DNA of 38,153 nt from a virus. Below, piece after piece: positions 1 to 6,356 of this stretch; position 1 is the stretch's first letter; every line of letters starts with the position of its first letter. Below the pieces are notes generated by a model, which saw nothing but the letters and a program-made list of their open reading frames with translations, did no database searches and was not told the DNA's origin. Location of the stretch: the IMG/VR virus record IMGVR_UViG_3300025012_000193, positions 1 through 38,153 of that record; one strand, written 5' to 3'. The translations under genes and the position numbers were made by a program.

Positions 1-2
1 CT

Positions 3-1370
3 CTCGGAAAACTCGGCAAGGATTTTTCTCCCGATGCGATTGAGGCGACGGTAGGTGAGGAAAAGCAGATCGGCATACTCGTCGAAGGCGTCCTGCAACG
101 GACGGGCGATCGACGAACGCTGATCTTTTCCGCGACCGTGGTGATGGCAAAGAAGATCGTCGCCTACATCAACGCTCGGTCGCACACAGCGTGCGAGTGC
201 GGTGCCCTCGGCTGGCACGCGAATCTTTCCCTGCATGAAGGCATCGCCTGTGCTGCATGTGGCAAGCTGCTGACGACCGCCGACGTGGACCGATCCGACC
301 AGGCTCGGGAATTGGATGGGAGCATTCCGCATACTGAGCGCAAGTCTGTCTATGATGGCCACCAAGCAGGGCAGTTCCAATTCCTGTCTGTGTGTATGCT
401 GGCGCGCGAGGGCTACAACGATCCAGACGTTTCGTGCATCGCCATACTGCGTCCGATTTCAGAAGATGCATCGAGCCTGGCCGAGCAAATGAAAGGCCGC
501 AGTTGCCGCCCGCTGCGCGGTTGCGTCAACTCTGACATGACGGCCGAACAACGGATAACGGCAATCGCCGCAAGCCGCAAGCCCGATGCGCTGATAATCG
601 ACTTGGTAGGGATCACTGGATTGGCCGATTGCGCCTCGACATTGGATATCTACGCCGAGGGCCTACCAGACGAAATACGCGCCCGCGCACAGCAACTCAT
701 GCTTGACGCCGTTGAACCCATAGCGCCCACGGAGGCCATCGAAGAGGCTGAGCGAGAAGACCGCGAGGCCCGCGCAAAGGCCGCCCGGGAGCGCGAAGAA
801 GCTGAAGCAGCCGCACGCAGACGCCGCGAAGAGGCTGCCAAAGCCGGGATCGAGGTGAAGTACACTGAGCACGAAGTCGGCGTCGTTGACCAGTCCACTC
901 GCGATCCGGCAGCCGCTAGCACGGCCATGCTATCGTTTATGAGATTCTTGGGGCTGGAGATTACCGGGAATGTCTACCTCAAAAAGAAGACGGCGGGCAT
1001 GGCAATCAGTTGGCTCAAGGAAGGATTGAACCCAAACGACGTGGCCGCGAGACTCAGACTGAGCGTGGACGAATGGCGACTCAATGGCCCGACTATGAAA
1101 CAGCGATCAGCCTTAGTGCGAGCCGGCGTGGCAACTGACTGGATCATCACTCGCTACCAAGCCTGCCTCGCTATGTCCTGTTTACGGGAACCGACGAAGT
1201 TTCGTGACGAGATGACCGCTATGCTGAGTGGAGCGCGCACGGCCGCTGAGTTGCATTATGCCGGAGACATTCTCCGCCACTTGCGCCCGAAAATAAATCC
1301 GGAGTTACTGGCCCAACTAGTCGAGGTTGGGAAGACTCGCAAGTCCCAACTGACCCCAACGGAGTTTTGA
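3..1370 (+). CDS. SF2 (DEAD/DEAH-type) helicase, C-terminal part
   Basis: The reading frame is open from the first bases of the window, so the gene is cut at its 5' end and the internal GTG at 138 is not a real start. The visible part begins near helicase motif IV (RRTLIFSATVVMA), then shows a motif V-like stretch (LAREGYNDPDVSC) and a motif VI-like stretch (QMKGRSCRPLRG) followed by DALIIDLVG, the hallmarks of an SF2 ATP-dependent helicase C-terminal RecA lobe. A charged Glu/Arg/Ala coiled coil follows (about residues 245-290 of the visible protein), then a helical tail of the sort phage helicases carry for DNA binding. Four Cys between motifs IV and V (CECGALG and CAACGK) suggest a small zinc ribbon inserted in the lobe. 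The likely role is phage DNA replication or recombination. The ATP-binding Walker A lobe lies outside the window. Confidence 0.85.
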   Translation, partial: LGKLGKDFSPDAIEATVGEEKQIGILVEGVLQRTGDRRTLIFSATVVMAKKIVAYINARSHTACECGALGWHANLSLHEGIACAACGKLLTTADVDRSDQARELDGSIPHTERKSVYDGHQAGQFQFLSVCMLAREGYNDPDVSCIAILRPISEDASSLAEQMKGRSCRPLRGCVNSDMTAEQRITAIAASRKPDALIIDLVGITGLADCASTLDIYAEGLPDEIRARAQQLMLDAVEPIAPTEAIEEAEREDREARAKAAREREEAEAAARRRREEAAKAGIEVKYTEHEVGVVDQSTRDPAAASTAMLSFMRFLGLEITGNVYLKKKTAGMAISWLKEGLNPNDVAARLRLSVDEWRLNGPTMKQRSALVRAGVATDWIITRYQACLAMSCLREPTKFRDEMTAMLSGARTAAELHYAGDILRHLRPKINPELLAQLVEVGKTRKSQLTPTEF

Positions 1371-1373
1371 CCC

Positions 1374-1835
1374 ATGCAACCGATGATTATCCTCCCGCCG
1401 GAGATGATGTCTGAACAAAACATCCAAGCCTTGCGCGACAATGGAATCTGTGTCGTCGAGGCCAAGGACCCGTCAAAAATCAAGTTTGTCGATCCCATTC
1501 CGGCAGTAAGCTCGCGGACGGGCATTGAAAACGCGGCCATTCAACTGTCGCGGTGTGTTCTCAATGGAATGGGCCGTTGCTTGGTTGAAAATGGCAAAAT
1601 GGATCGAGTCAGCATTATGAGACAGTACATCGACTTCCTTGTTGTTGGAACTCCTCTTGACCCCAATCCGCCGCGAGAGCAAATCGAGAGGGAGGTTTTC
1701 GATAAGACAAAGGAAGAGGAAATCCGCAAGATCGCCCGCGAAGAAGCCAGAACCGAGCGGAAGGAAAAGAAAGAGGCCGAGGCAAAACGACTGGCAGAGG
1801 CGAAGAAATCGACAACGAATAAGCCAGCGACGTAG
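1374..1835 (+). CDS. Hypothetical phage protein with charged C-terminal tail
   Basis: A 153-residue protein starts 3 bases after the helicase stop, behind a GGAG ribosome-binding site (ACGGAGTTTT). The N-terminal 45 residues look like a compact alpha/beta fold (IILPPEMM, then ICVVEAKDPSKIKFVDP). The C-terminal 45 residues are almost entirely Lys, Glu, Arg and Ala, a likely exposed helix or coiled coil. I recognise no family. Its position directly behind the helicase suggests a helicase-module accessory protein, which is inference only. Confidence 0.75.
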   Translation: MQPMIILPPEMMSEQNIQALRDNGICVVEAKDPSKIKFVDPIPAVSSRTGIENAAIQLSRCVLNGMGRCLVENGKMDRVSIMRQYIDFLVVGTPLDPNPPREQIEREVFDKTKEEEIRKIAREEARTERKEKKEAEAKRLAEAKKSTTNKPAT

Positions 1836-1853
1836 CTAACGGAGTTCTAAAAC

Positions 1854-2108
1854 ATGTCTACACACGCCGAACGCTGCCAACGCGAGTCCACGCGGGACGT
1901 GGTATTCCTGCTCCAGCGGCAGTCGCTCAAAGAATCCAATATCTGGCTCACCGAAGGCGTCTGGCTTGATCGGACGGAAGCTGAGTCATTTGCAAAGGAT
2001 CATGAGTACAACTACCCCCATGGCTGGCGCGTCTACGGCGTGCCATCCTACGGAGAACTGGCCGCACTGCTGAAGGCGCAGGATACCGCACTAACCACCA
2101 ACCACTAG
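1854..2108 (+). CDS. Small hypothetical protein (84 aa)
   Basis: An 84-residue protein with ATG start and GGAG ribosome-binding site (AACGGAGTTC), nearly the same leader as the preceding gene. The middle of the protein (WLTEGVWLDRTEAESFAK, then HGWRVYGVPS) resembles the small phage proteins that compute a per-request time or depth value, with a beta-strand then helix then beta-strand pattern, but no named family can be assigned. It is in the same tight operon as the helicase. Confidence 0.7.
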   Translation: MSTHAERCQRESTRDVVFLLQRQSLKESNIWLTEGVWLDRTEAESFAKDHEYNYPHGWRVYGVPSYGELAALLKAQDTALTTNH

Positions 2109-2120
2109 GAGCCCCGATCC

Positions 2121-2432
2121 GTGAAGAGATCCCCACCCAAGCCGATCACTCCCAAGCCGATCAAGCCGATAACGCTTGGCGACAACCTCAACATCCGCCG
2201 CCGACAAGGAAAGACAAGCGTGTCTTTCGGCGCGCGCCAGACGTTTACAACCAAACAGGTGATCCATCTTATGCAGGCCGTCGCCGAGCAATCGCTCGAT
2301 GAGAAAACACTGGCCGCCGCCCAGCAAGCCATCGACTCGCTGACGATCGTGCTGGCCGCGACCGCCAAAGGCGACCCCGACCAACCACTGCTGCCGGGCA
2401 TGGAGATGGCGGAGACGCCCCTGGAGGCTTGA
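2121..2432 (+). CDS. Small hypothetical protein with Pro/Lys-rich N-terminus
   Basis: A 103-residue protein with a GTG start chosen because AGGAG lies 10 bases upstream, overlapping the end of the previous gene. Residues 5-18 are a repeated K-P-I-T/K pattern, a basic unstructured tail. The middle (residues 25-50) is beta-like and the rest is helical and Ala-rich (QAVAEQSLDEKTLAAAQQA). No family is recognised. The basic tail could bind nucleic acid, but that is a guess. Confidence 0.65.
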   Translation: MKRSPPKPITPKPIKPITLGDNLNIRRRQGKTSVSFGARQTFTTKQVIHLMQAVAEQSLDEKTLAAAQQAIDSLTIVLAATAKGDPDQPLLPGMEMAETPLEA

Positions 2433-2451
2433 CTGAGAAACCGAGGACGAT

Positions 2452-3198
2452 ATGGGTGACACGAAAATCGAGTGGGCTCAAAAAGTGTGGAATCCAATCA
2501 CTGGTTGCTCTCCCTGCGCCATCGGCTGCGTGAACTGTTACGCCAAGCGGATGGCCAGGCGACTTGCTGGCCGCTATGGATACCCGGCCGATGAACCTTT
2601 TCGAGTGACATTACATCCCGAACGGCTGGACGAGCCCTCGCACTGGAAGAAACCGAGGCGAGTCTTCGGCTGTTCGATGGGGGACTTATTCCATGCGGAC
2701 GTGCCTGATACTTACATCAAGGCGGTGTTCGACCACGCAGCCGCAACACGTCATACGTTTCTGTTTCTGACCAAACGTCCAGAACGAATGGCGAGTGTTG
2801 TTGCGCGTTGGCGCAAATCCGATGACATGCCGCCCAATCTCTGGTTCGGGATATCATGCTCGACCCAGGCCGACCTGGACCGCAACGTGCCACACTTGCT
2901 GCGATGCCAGGCGGCGGTGCGGTTCCTGAGCCTGGAGCCACTGTTACGTGCAATCGACCTATGTAGGTTTATCCCAAGTTGGGCGAGTCTGCTTGGACTC
3001 GACTGGGTAATCGCAGGTTGCGAGTCCGGCCCGAAGCATCGGCACGTCTCGCTGGACGCTTTCTGTTGGCTGCGCGATCAATGCGAGGCTGCCAGTGTGC
3101 CGTTTTTCCTCAAACAGGCGGAGATCAACGGCAAGATCATGAAGATGCCGGCGCTCGACGGTAAGGTGTGGGACCAACTTCCGGAGGTGAAGCCATGA
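2452..3198 (+). CDS. DUF5131 (phage Gp37/Gp68 family) protein
   Basis: A 248-residue protein beginning MGDTKIEWAQKVWNPITGC, the characteristic opening of the Gp37/Gp68 (DUF5131) family found in many phages and plasmids. Cysteines C19, C22, C26 and C29 (GCSPCAIGCVNCYAKRMA) form the conserved metal- or cluster-like motif. Later family landmarks are visible: FGCSMGDLFHADVP, TFLFLTKRPERM, LWFGISCSTQADLD, RFLSLEPLL, DWVIAGCESGP and VPFFLKQ. The length is typical for the family. The Cys motif and the TIM-barrel-like succession of strands recall radical SAM-like proteins, but the biochemical role of this family is not established to my knowledge. It follows the helicase operon by 19 bases. Confidence 0.9.
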   Translation: MGDTKIEWAQKVWNPITGCSPCAIGCVNCYAKRMARRLAGRYGYPADEPFRVTLHPERLDEPSHWKKPRRVFGCSMGDLFHADVPDTYIKAVFDHAAATRHTFLFLTKRPERMASVVARWRKSDDMPPNLWFGISCSTQADLDRNVPHLLRCQAAVRFLSLEPLLRAIDLCRFIPSWASLLGLDWVIAGCESGPKHRHVSLDAFCWLRDQCEAASVPFFLKQAEINGKIMKMPALDGKVWDQLPEVKP

Positions 3199-3245
3199 TA
3201 GGCGACGACCACCCCGGACCCAGCGGCTGGACCGAGAAACCGATA

Positions 3246-3275
3246 TTGACAAGGACGGAACACCGTGGGTATACT
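3246..3275 (+). promoter_or_regulatory. Sigma70-type promoter for the candidate RNA at 3283
   Basis: A perfect -35 hexamer TTGACA (3246-3251) is followed after 18 bases by TATACT (3270-3275), one mismatch from TATAAT. The predicted start of transcription, about 7 bases downstream, falls at 3282-3283, exactly where the 12-base inverted repeat begins. The site lies between the DUF5131 stop and the ParB-MT-A70 gene. Confidence 0.65.
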
Positions 3276-3282
3276 TGATCCC

Positions 3283-3378
3283 AGAGTCGCAGTCACCCAG
3301 AACACACAACCCCCCGTTACGGGGCATTCTGCGTGCGCTGTACGCTGACTGCGACTCTACCCGTAGCGGGGGCCTTTT
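3283..3378 (+). ncRNA. Candidate phage small structured RNA
   Basis: The intergenic segment starts with AGAGTCGCAGTC (3283-3294), which is perfectly complementary to GACTGCGACTCT (3347-3358), giving a 12-bp closing helix. Inside sits a second hairpin CCCCGT/ACGGGG (3312-3317 with 3319-3324). A third hairpin CCCG/CGGG (3360-3363 with 3367-3370) runs into GGCCTTTT, which looks like an intrinsic terminator. With the promoter immediately upstream this is a complete small transcription unit of about 95 bases. It could act as a free small RNA or as the structured leader of the ParB-MT-A70 mRNA if the terminator is read through. It has no ORF of note. Confidence 0.55.
3360..3377 (+). terminator. Probable intrinsic terminator of the small RNA
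   Basis: A short GC-rich hairpin (CCCG, TAG loop, CGGG) continues into GGCCTTTT. The stem is only 4 bp (more if G-U pairs are allowed), and the T tract is 4 bases, so it is a weak or attenuating terminator in front of the gene at 3398. Confidence 0.4.
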
Positions 3379-3397
3379 GTAGCCAACAGGATCGCTT

Positions 3398-4543
3398 ATG
3401 GATGTAGCAATCTCGGAAATTGTCATCGGCAAACGGCACCGCAAGGACATGGGCGACATCCCCGCTTTGGCGGCAAGCATCGAGGCGGTGGGGTTACTGC
3501 ATCCCGTGGTTCTCCGCCCGGACAAGACGCTGGTTGTCGGAGCACGCCGTATTGCCGCCTATCGCCACTTGAAACGGGATTGTATTCCCGCACGCACGGC
3601 GACGAACCTATCCGAACTGGCTGATCTGTTGCGTGCCGAGGCCGACGAAAATGTCTGTCGACTGGACTTTGCTCCAACGGAAGCTGACGCCGTAATGCGC
3701 GCGATACTGCCGGGGTTGAGAGCCGAAGCAAAGCATGCCCAGGAAGAGGGAGGCAAAGCCGGGGCAAGTAAAGGCGGAAAGATGGCAGGAAAGGGACGCC
3801 AGAAGATAGCCCCTAGCAAAACTTTAGCCAAGCGCAAAGACTCGCACGCCAAGCGGGCCCTTTCCATTGCCGCAGCCACCGTTGGAATCACGGCCCCCAC
3901 TGCCGCTAAGTTGATGGCGGTGGTCGATTCGGGCGACAAAGCCCTCATCGCTGAAATGGATCGCACTCGCAAAGTTTCGGGTGCCCACAAGAAGCTCGCT
4001 ATCCGTAAAGCAGTTGAGCAGATCGCCGCCGAACCGCCACCGTTGCCAAAGGGGCCCTTTCGCGTTATCGTGGCGGATCCCCCTTGGCGATATGAAAAAC
4101 GCCCCGACGATCCCAGTCATCGCGGATCGTGTCCGTACCCCACGATGACGGTTGAAGAGATCGCCGCCATGCCCATCGAGGGCCTTGCCACCAAGGACGC
4201 GGTTTTGTGGCTGTGGGTAACGAACGCTTTTTTGCCTGTTGTCTGGCCCATCGTGGAGGCGTGGGGCTTCACCTACAAGACGATGCTGACATGGGGGAAA
4301 CAAAAGATGGGAACTGGCGACTGGCTGAGAGGAAAAACAGAGCACTGTCTCATGTGCGTGAGAGGCAAGCCGACGATCAACCTCACGAATCAGACGACGC
4401 TTCTCCTGGCCGCTGCGCTGGCTCACTCCGCCAAGCCAAACGAGTTCTACGCCCTAGTCGAGGTCCTTTGCCCAGGCTCGAAGTTGGAACTTTTCCAGCG
4501 CGCGCCAAGAAAAAACTGGATCGGCCATGGGAACGAATCCTGA
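3398..4543 (+). CDS. ParB-like / MT-A70 fusion, DNA N6-adenine methyltransferase
   Basis: A 381-residue two-domain protein. Residues 1-60 form a ParB/Srx-type domain (ISEIVIGKRHRKDMGD, HPVVLRPDKTLVVGARR with the G-x-R-R box). A Lys/Ala-rich linker with helices spans about 110-210. Residues 215-378 are an MT-A70 methyltransferase with catalytic DPPW at 227-230 and the family signatures YPTMTVEEI, LWLWVTNAFLP and WGKQKMGTGDWLRGKTEH. The predicted reaction is transfer of methyl from S-adenosylmethionine to the N6 amino group of adenine in DNA. Such fusions are frequent in phages and likely protect phage DNA from host restriction. The 3' end overlaps the next gene by 17 bases. Confidence 0.92.
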   Translation: MDVAISEIVIGKRHRKDMGDIPALAASIEAVGLLHPVVLRPDKTLVVGARRIAAYRHLKRDCIPARTATNLSELADLLRAEADENVCRLDFAPTEADAVMRAILPGLRAEAKHAQEEGGKAGASKGGKMAGKGRQKIAPSKTLAKRKDSHAKRALSIAAATVGITAPTAAKLMAVVDSGDKALIAEMDRTRKVSGAHKKLAIRKAVEQIAAEPPPLPKGPFRVIVADPPWRYEKRPDDPSHRGSCPYPTMTVEEIAAMPIEGLATKDAVLWLWVTNAFLPVVWPIVEAWGFTYKTMLTWGKQKMGTGDWLRGKTEHCLMCVRGKPTINLTNQTTLLLAAALAHSAKPNEFYALVEVLCPGSKLELFQRAPRKNWIGHGNES

Positions 4544-5135
4544 TTTTTACGACACGCCAGAATGGCAACTCGGCGATGAAGCCCAGAAGCGATGGGCAAT
4601 TGCAATCGCTCGCCGTGGGCACGCTGTCCTCCCGTCCTATGAAATGGGACAAACCTCGCCGGAGACAAAAGCTCCGATGATGTTTACCGCCGATGGCCGT
4701 TTGGTAATACCTGATCTTCTCGTGCTCAACAGCAAAAAGCCTCCTCAGTGGCACGAAGTGAAGGCCAAGACCGCCCCGACGTGGCGGATATACAAGTCAA
4801 AAGACTGCAAGTGCTGGCGTGGCCCACGATGGGAGCATGGGATCGACTATGCCCTTATGACTGAATATAGGCGGGTTGCTGACTTATCCGGCGCTCCCGT
4901 CTATCTCGTCATTCACGAACCGCACAGCCCAAAACACCCCACCGCAGAATCACCGTTATCGGGGCCAGAGACATGGTTGCTTATCAGCTTGGAGAACGCG
5001 GAGCGCTTTGGAGATCGCCGAGAAGACTGGCCCGGTGGCAGCAAGGAACCTAATCGCCGTGGCCGTTGCCGACAAGGTGGATGGCTGTGGTCCCGAAACG
5101 TGATGACACCGATCCCGTTTGAAGTACCTGGATGA
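4527..5135 (+). CDS. PD-(D/E)XK-like nuclease, Holliday-junction-resolvase type
   Basis: A 202-residue protein whose core carries a PD-x(n)-E-x-K signature: RLVIPDLLVL, then QWHEVKAKTAP. This is the active-site arrangement of phage VRR/DUF-type and archaeal resolvase-like nucleases, which bind a metal through Asp and Glu and use Lys for catalysis. Residues 20-45 (EAQKRWAIAIARRGHAVLP) match the leading helix seen in that fold. The last 40 residues are Arg/Gly-rich and probably disordered. It begins inside the methyltransferase gene and ends at an ATGA junction with a small ORF. A nuclease beside an adenine methyltransferase could be a recombination enzyme or part of a modification-linked cleavage system; the former is more usual in phages. 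Confidence 0.7.
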   Translation: MGTNPDFYDTPEWQLGDEAQKRWAIAIARRGHAVLPSYEMGQTSPETKAPMMFTADGRLVIPDLLVLNSKKPPQWHEVKAKTAPTWRIYKSKDCKCWRGPRWEHGIDYALMTEYRRVADLSGAPVYLVIHEPHSPKHPTAESPLSGPETWLLISLENAERFGDRREDWPGGSKEPNRRGRCRQGGWLWSRNVMTPIPFEVPG

Positions 5136-5251
5136 ACCAGCAAACCGCTCCAAGCCCGGTCGGGAGCGTAAAGGCCGCGACAGCCGCGAGCCGGGCGGCG
5201 ATAGGCAAGACGACCGAATGCGCGGCCAGCCAGGGCAAAGTTGAAAGATGA
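5132..5251 (+). CDS. Small ORF (39 aa) locked between two ATGA junctions
   Basis: A 39-residue Ala/Lys/Ser-rich ORF that starts with the ATG of an ATGA overlap with the nuclease gene and ends with the TGA of an ATGA overlap with the HNH gene. Having both ends precisely coupled makes translation likely even though the peptide is short and matches no family. Its composition suggests a disordered basic peptide. Confidence 0.5.
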   Translation: MNQQTAPSPVGSVKAATAASRAAIGKTTECAASQGKVER

Positions 5252-5763
5252 CGCGAAGATATAAAGCATACGGCAACAGGAACAACCGATTAAGGCGGCT
5301 TACCGGAATGACGTATGCGCAGTATCTCCAATCGGACGAGTGGCGAACGCTGAGGGCCGCAACACTCGTTCGCGACAATGGGCGATGCGTTATGTGTGGC
5401 GATCCCGCGAGCAACGTCCATCATTCTAACTACGGAAACAGAAACCACTTCACTCACAAAAACCTGTTCTCTCTATGGTCCCTTTGTCGTAAGTGCCACC
5501 ACTATATCGAGTTTGACGACGCGGGCAGAAAAACCAGCATGATAGATATGCGGCGGCGCATGGTAGCACGCGCCGTGCATTTTGATTCGCAAAACGTACT
5601 CGACCGGATGGCCGCACTGGGGTGGTCAATCATCCCGCAGCGTCCTGACGGCTCGATGCGTTCGAGAAAACGCAACAGCATAGGCGACGGTAAGCCGCCA
5701 ACCGGCGGCGAGAACGGATACGCCGACAAGCCCCGGTGTGGGAACCCGGTGACACACACCTAG
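5248..5763 (+). CDS. HNH endonuclease
   Basis: A 171-residue protein with a complete HNH finger: VRDNGRCVMCG, then NVHHSNYGN and KNLFSLWSLCRKCHHYIE. Two CxxC pairs hold zinc and the HH pair with the Asn provides the metal-dependent nuclease site. The preceding YLQSDEWRTLRAATL is the usual lead-in helix of HNH proteins. The last 50 residues are Gly/Pro/Arg-rich and probably disordered. It could be a phage DNA-processing nuclease or a free-standing homing endonuclease; no intron is visible. Confidence 0.85.
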   Translation: MTRRYKAYGNRNNRLRRLTGMTYAQYLQSDEWRTLRAATLVRDNGRCVMCGDPASNVHHSNYGNRNHFTHKNLFSLWSLCRKCHHYIEFDDAGRKTSMIDMRRRMVARAVHFDSQNVLDRMAALGWSIIPQRPDGSMRSRKRNSIGDGKPPTGGENGYADKPRCGNPVTHT

Positions 5764-5779
5764 TAGTCCAACGTGTTCC

Positions 5780-5796
5780 ACCACCCGAAAGGTGGT
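5780..5796 (+). other. Small hairpin in the gap after the HNH gene
   Basis: ACCACC and GGTGGT pair around a CGAAA loop. No T tract follows, so it is not a convincing terminator. The surrounding gap (5764-6014) holds otherwise only a weak promoter candidate and one doubtful ORF. Confidence 0.3.
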
Positions 5797-5816
5797 TGGC
5801 TATGGCGTTGGGCGGC

Positions 5817-5845
5817 TTGCTGTTGTACGGTCGAGTCCTTTTAAT
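5817..5845 (+). promoter_or_regulatory. Weak promoter candidate upstream of 6015
   Basis: TTGCTG (5817-5822) and TTTAAT (5840-5845) are separated by 17 bases. The -10 has five of six consensus bases, the -35 only three. It would serve the gene at 6015 and the cytosine methyltransferase behind it. Confidence 0.25.
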
Positions 5846-5863
5846 AGGTCATCCGGCCACGGT

Positions 5864-5992
5864 ATGCCCGCACCGTGCGGAATAGCGTACCGTGTCCAAA
5901 TTGAAACGGCTCTGCATCCGAAGAAGAACAAGCCGATCGACAAGCGGCGGGATACGGGAGATGGTGGCGACCCATCAACGACCGCCAAATGA
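5864..5992 (+). CDS. Doubtful small ORF (42 aa)
   Basis: A 42-residue ORF with a Lys/Asp/Arg-rich second half (LHPKKNKPIDKRRDTGD) fills most of the gap between the HNH gene and the gene at 6015. The amino acid pattern is protein-like, but no good ribosome-binding site precedes the ATG and no family is recognised. An upstream GTG at 5792 would give 66 residues. Confidence 0.25.
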   Translation: MPAPCGIAYRVQIETALHPKKNKPIDKRRDTGDGGDPSTTAK

Positions 5993-6014
5993 GGATTCAC
6001 GAGGAGGGCGACCC

Positions 6015-6356
6015 ATGAAGAAAACCATCTGGTTGGGAACCAAGGAAGAGTACGAAGACATGTTGGCCGCGCGCCCGAAACTGCCGCCGGTGCCAAGACA
6101 CGAGATCGAGTTGCCACCAGCGCGCGTGGTGGACCCGCCACGATTCGACGGCGCGCGGGAGACGCGCGCGGTGCGCATGGCCAACCACTACCAACCGTTC
6201 CCCGAGGATCAGCAAGAGGCGGCTATGCAGCGGCTGCTGGACCAGATCGACCAGCGAGAGGGGCGCAACTGCGGCACCGTGCTGGGAGTGGCCAAGCGGC
6301 GGCTGACGAGGGAAAGGCTGGCCGTCGTGGACGAGGCGATACGGGCGTACCGATGA
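6015..6356 (+). CDS. Hypothetical protein (113 aa)
   Basis: The ATG at 6015 is preferred over an upstream in-frame ATG/GTG because GAGGAGGGCG lies just before it. The product starts MKKTIWLGTKEEYEDMLAAR, has a Pro-rich middle (LPPVPRHEIELPPARVVDPP) and ends in a basic helix (VAKRRLTRERLAVVDEAI). No family is recognised. It ends in an ATGA overlap with the cytosine methyltransferase gene, so the two are probably co-translated. Confidence 0.65.
   Translation: MKKTIWLGTKEEYEDMLAARPKLPPVPRHEIELPPARVVDPPRFDGARETRAVRMANHYQPFPEDQQEAAMQRLLDQIDQREGRNCGTVLGVAKRRLTRERLAVVDEAIRAYR

Noticed and set aside
3195-3278. 27-codon ORF in an ATGA junction after the DUF5131 gene
   Set aside because: It runs through the promoter of the small RNA, has no family-like pattern, and the ATGA could be chance.
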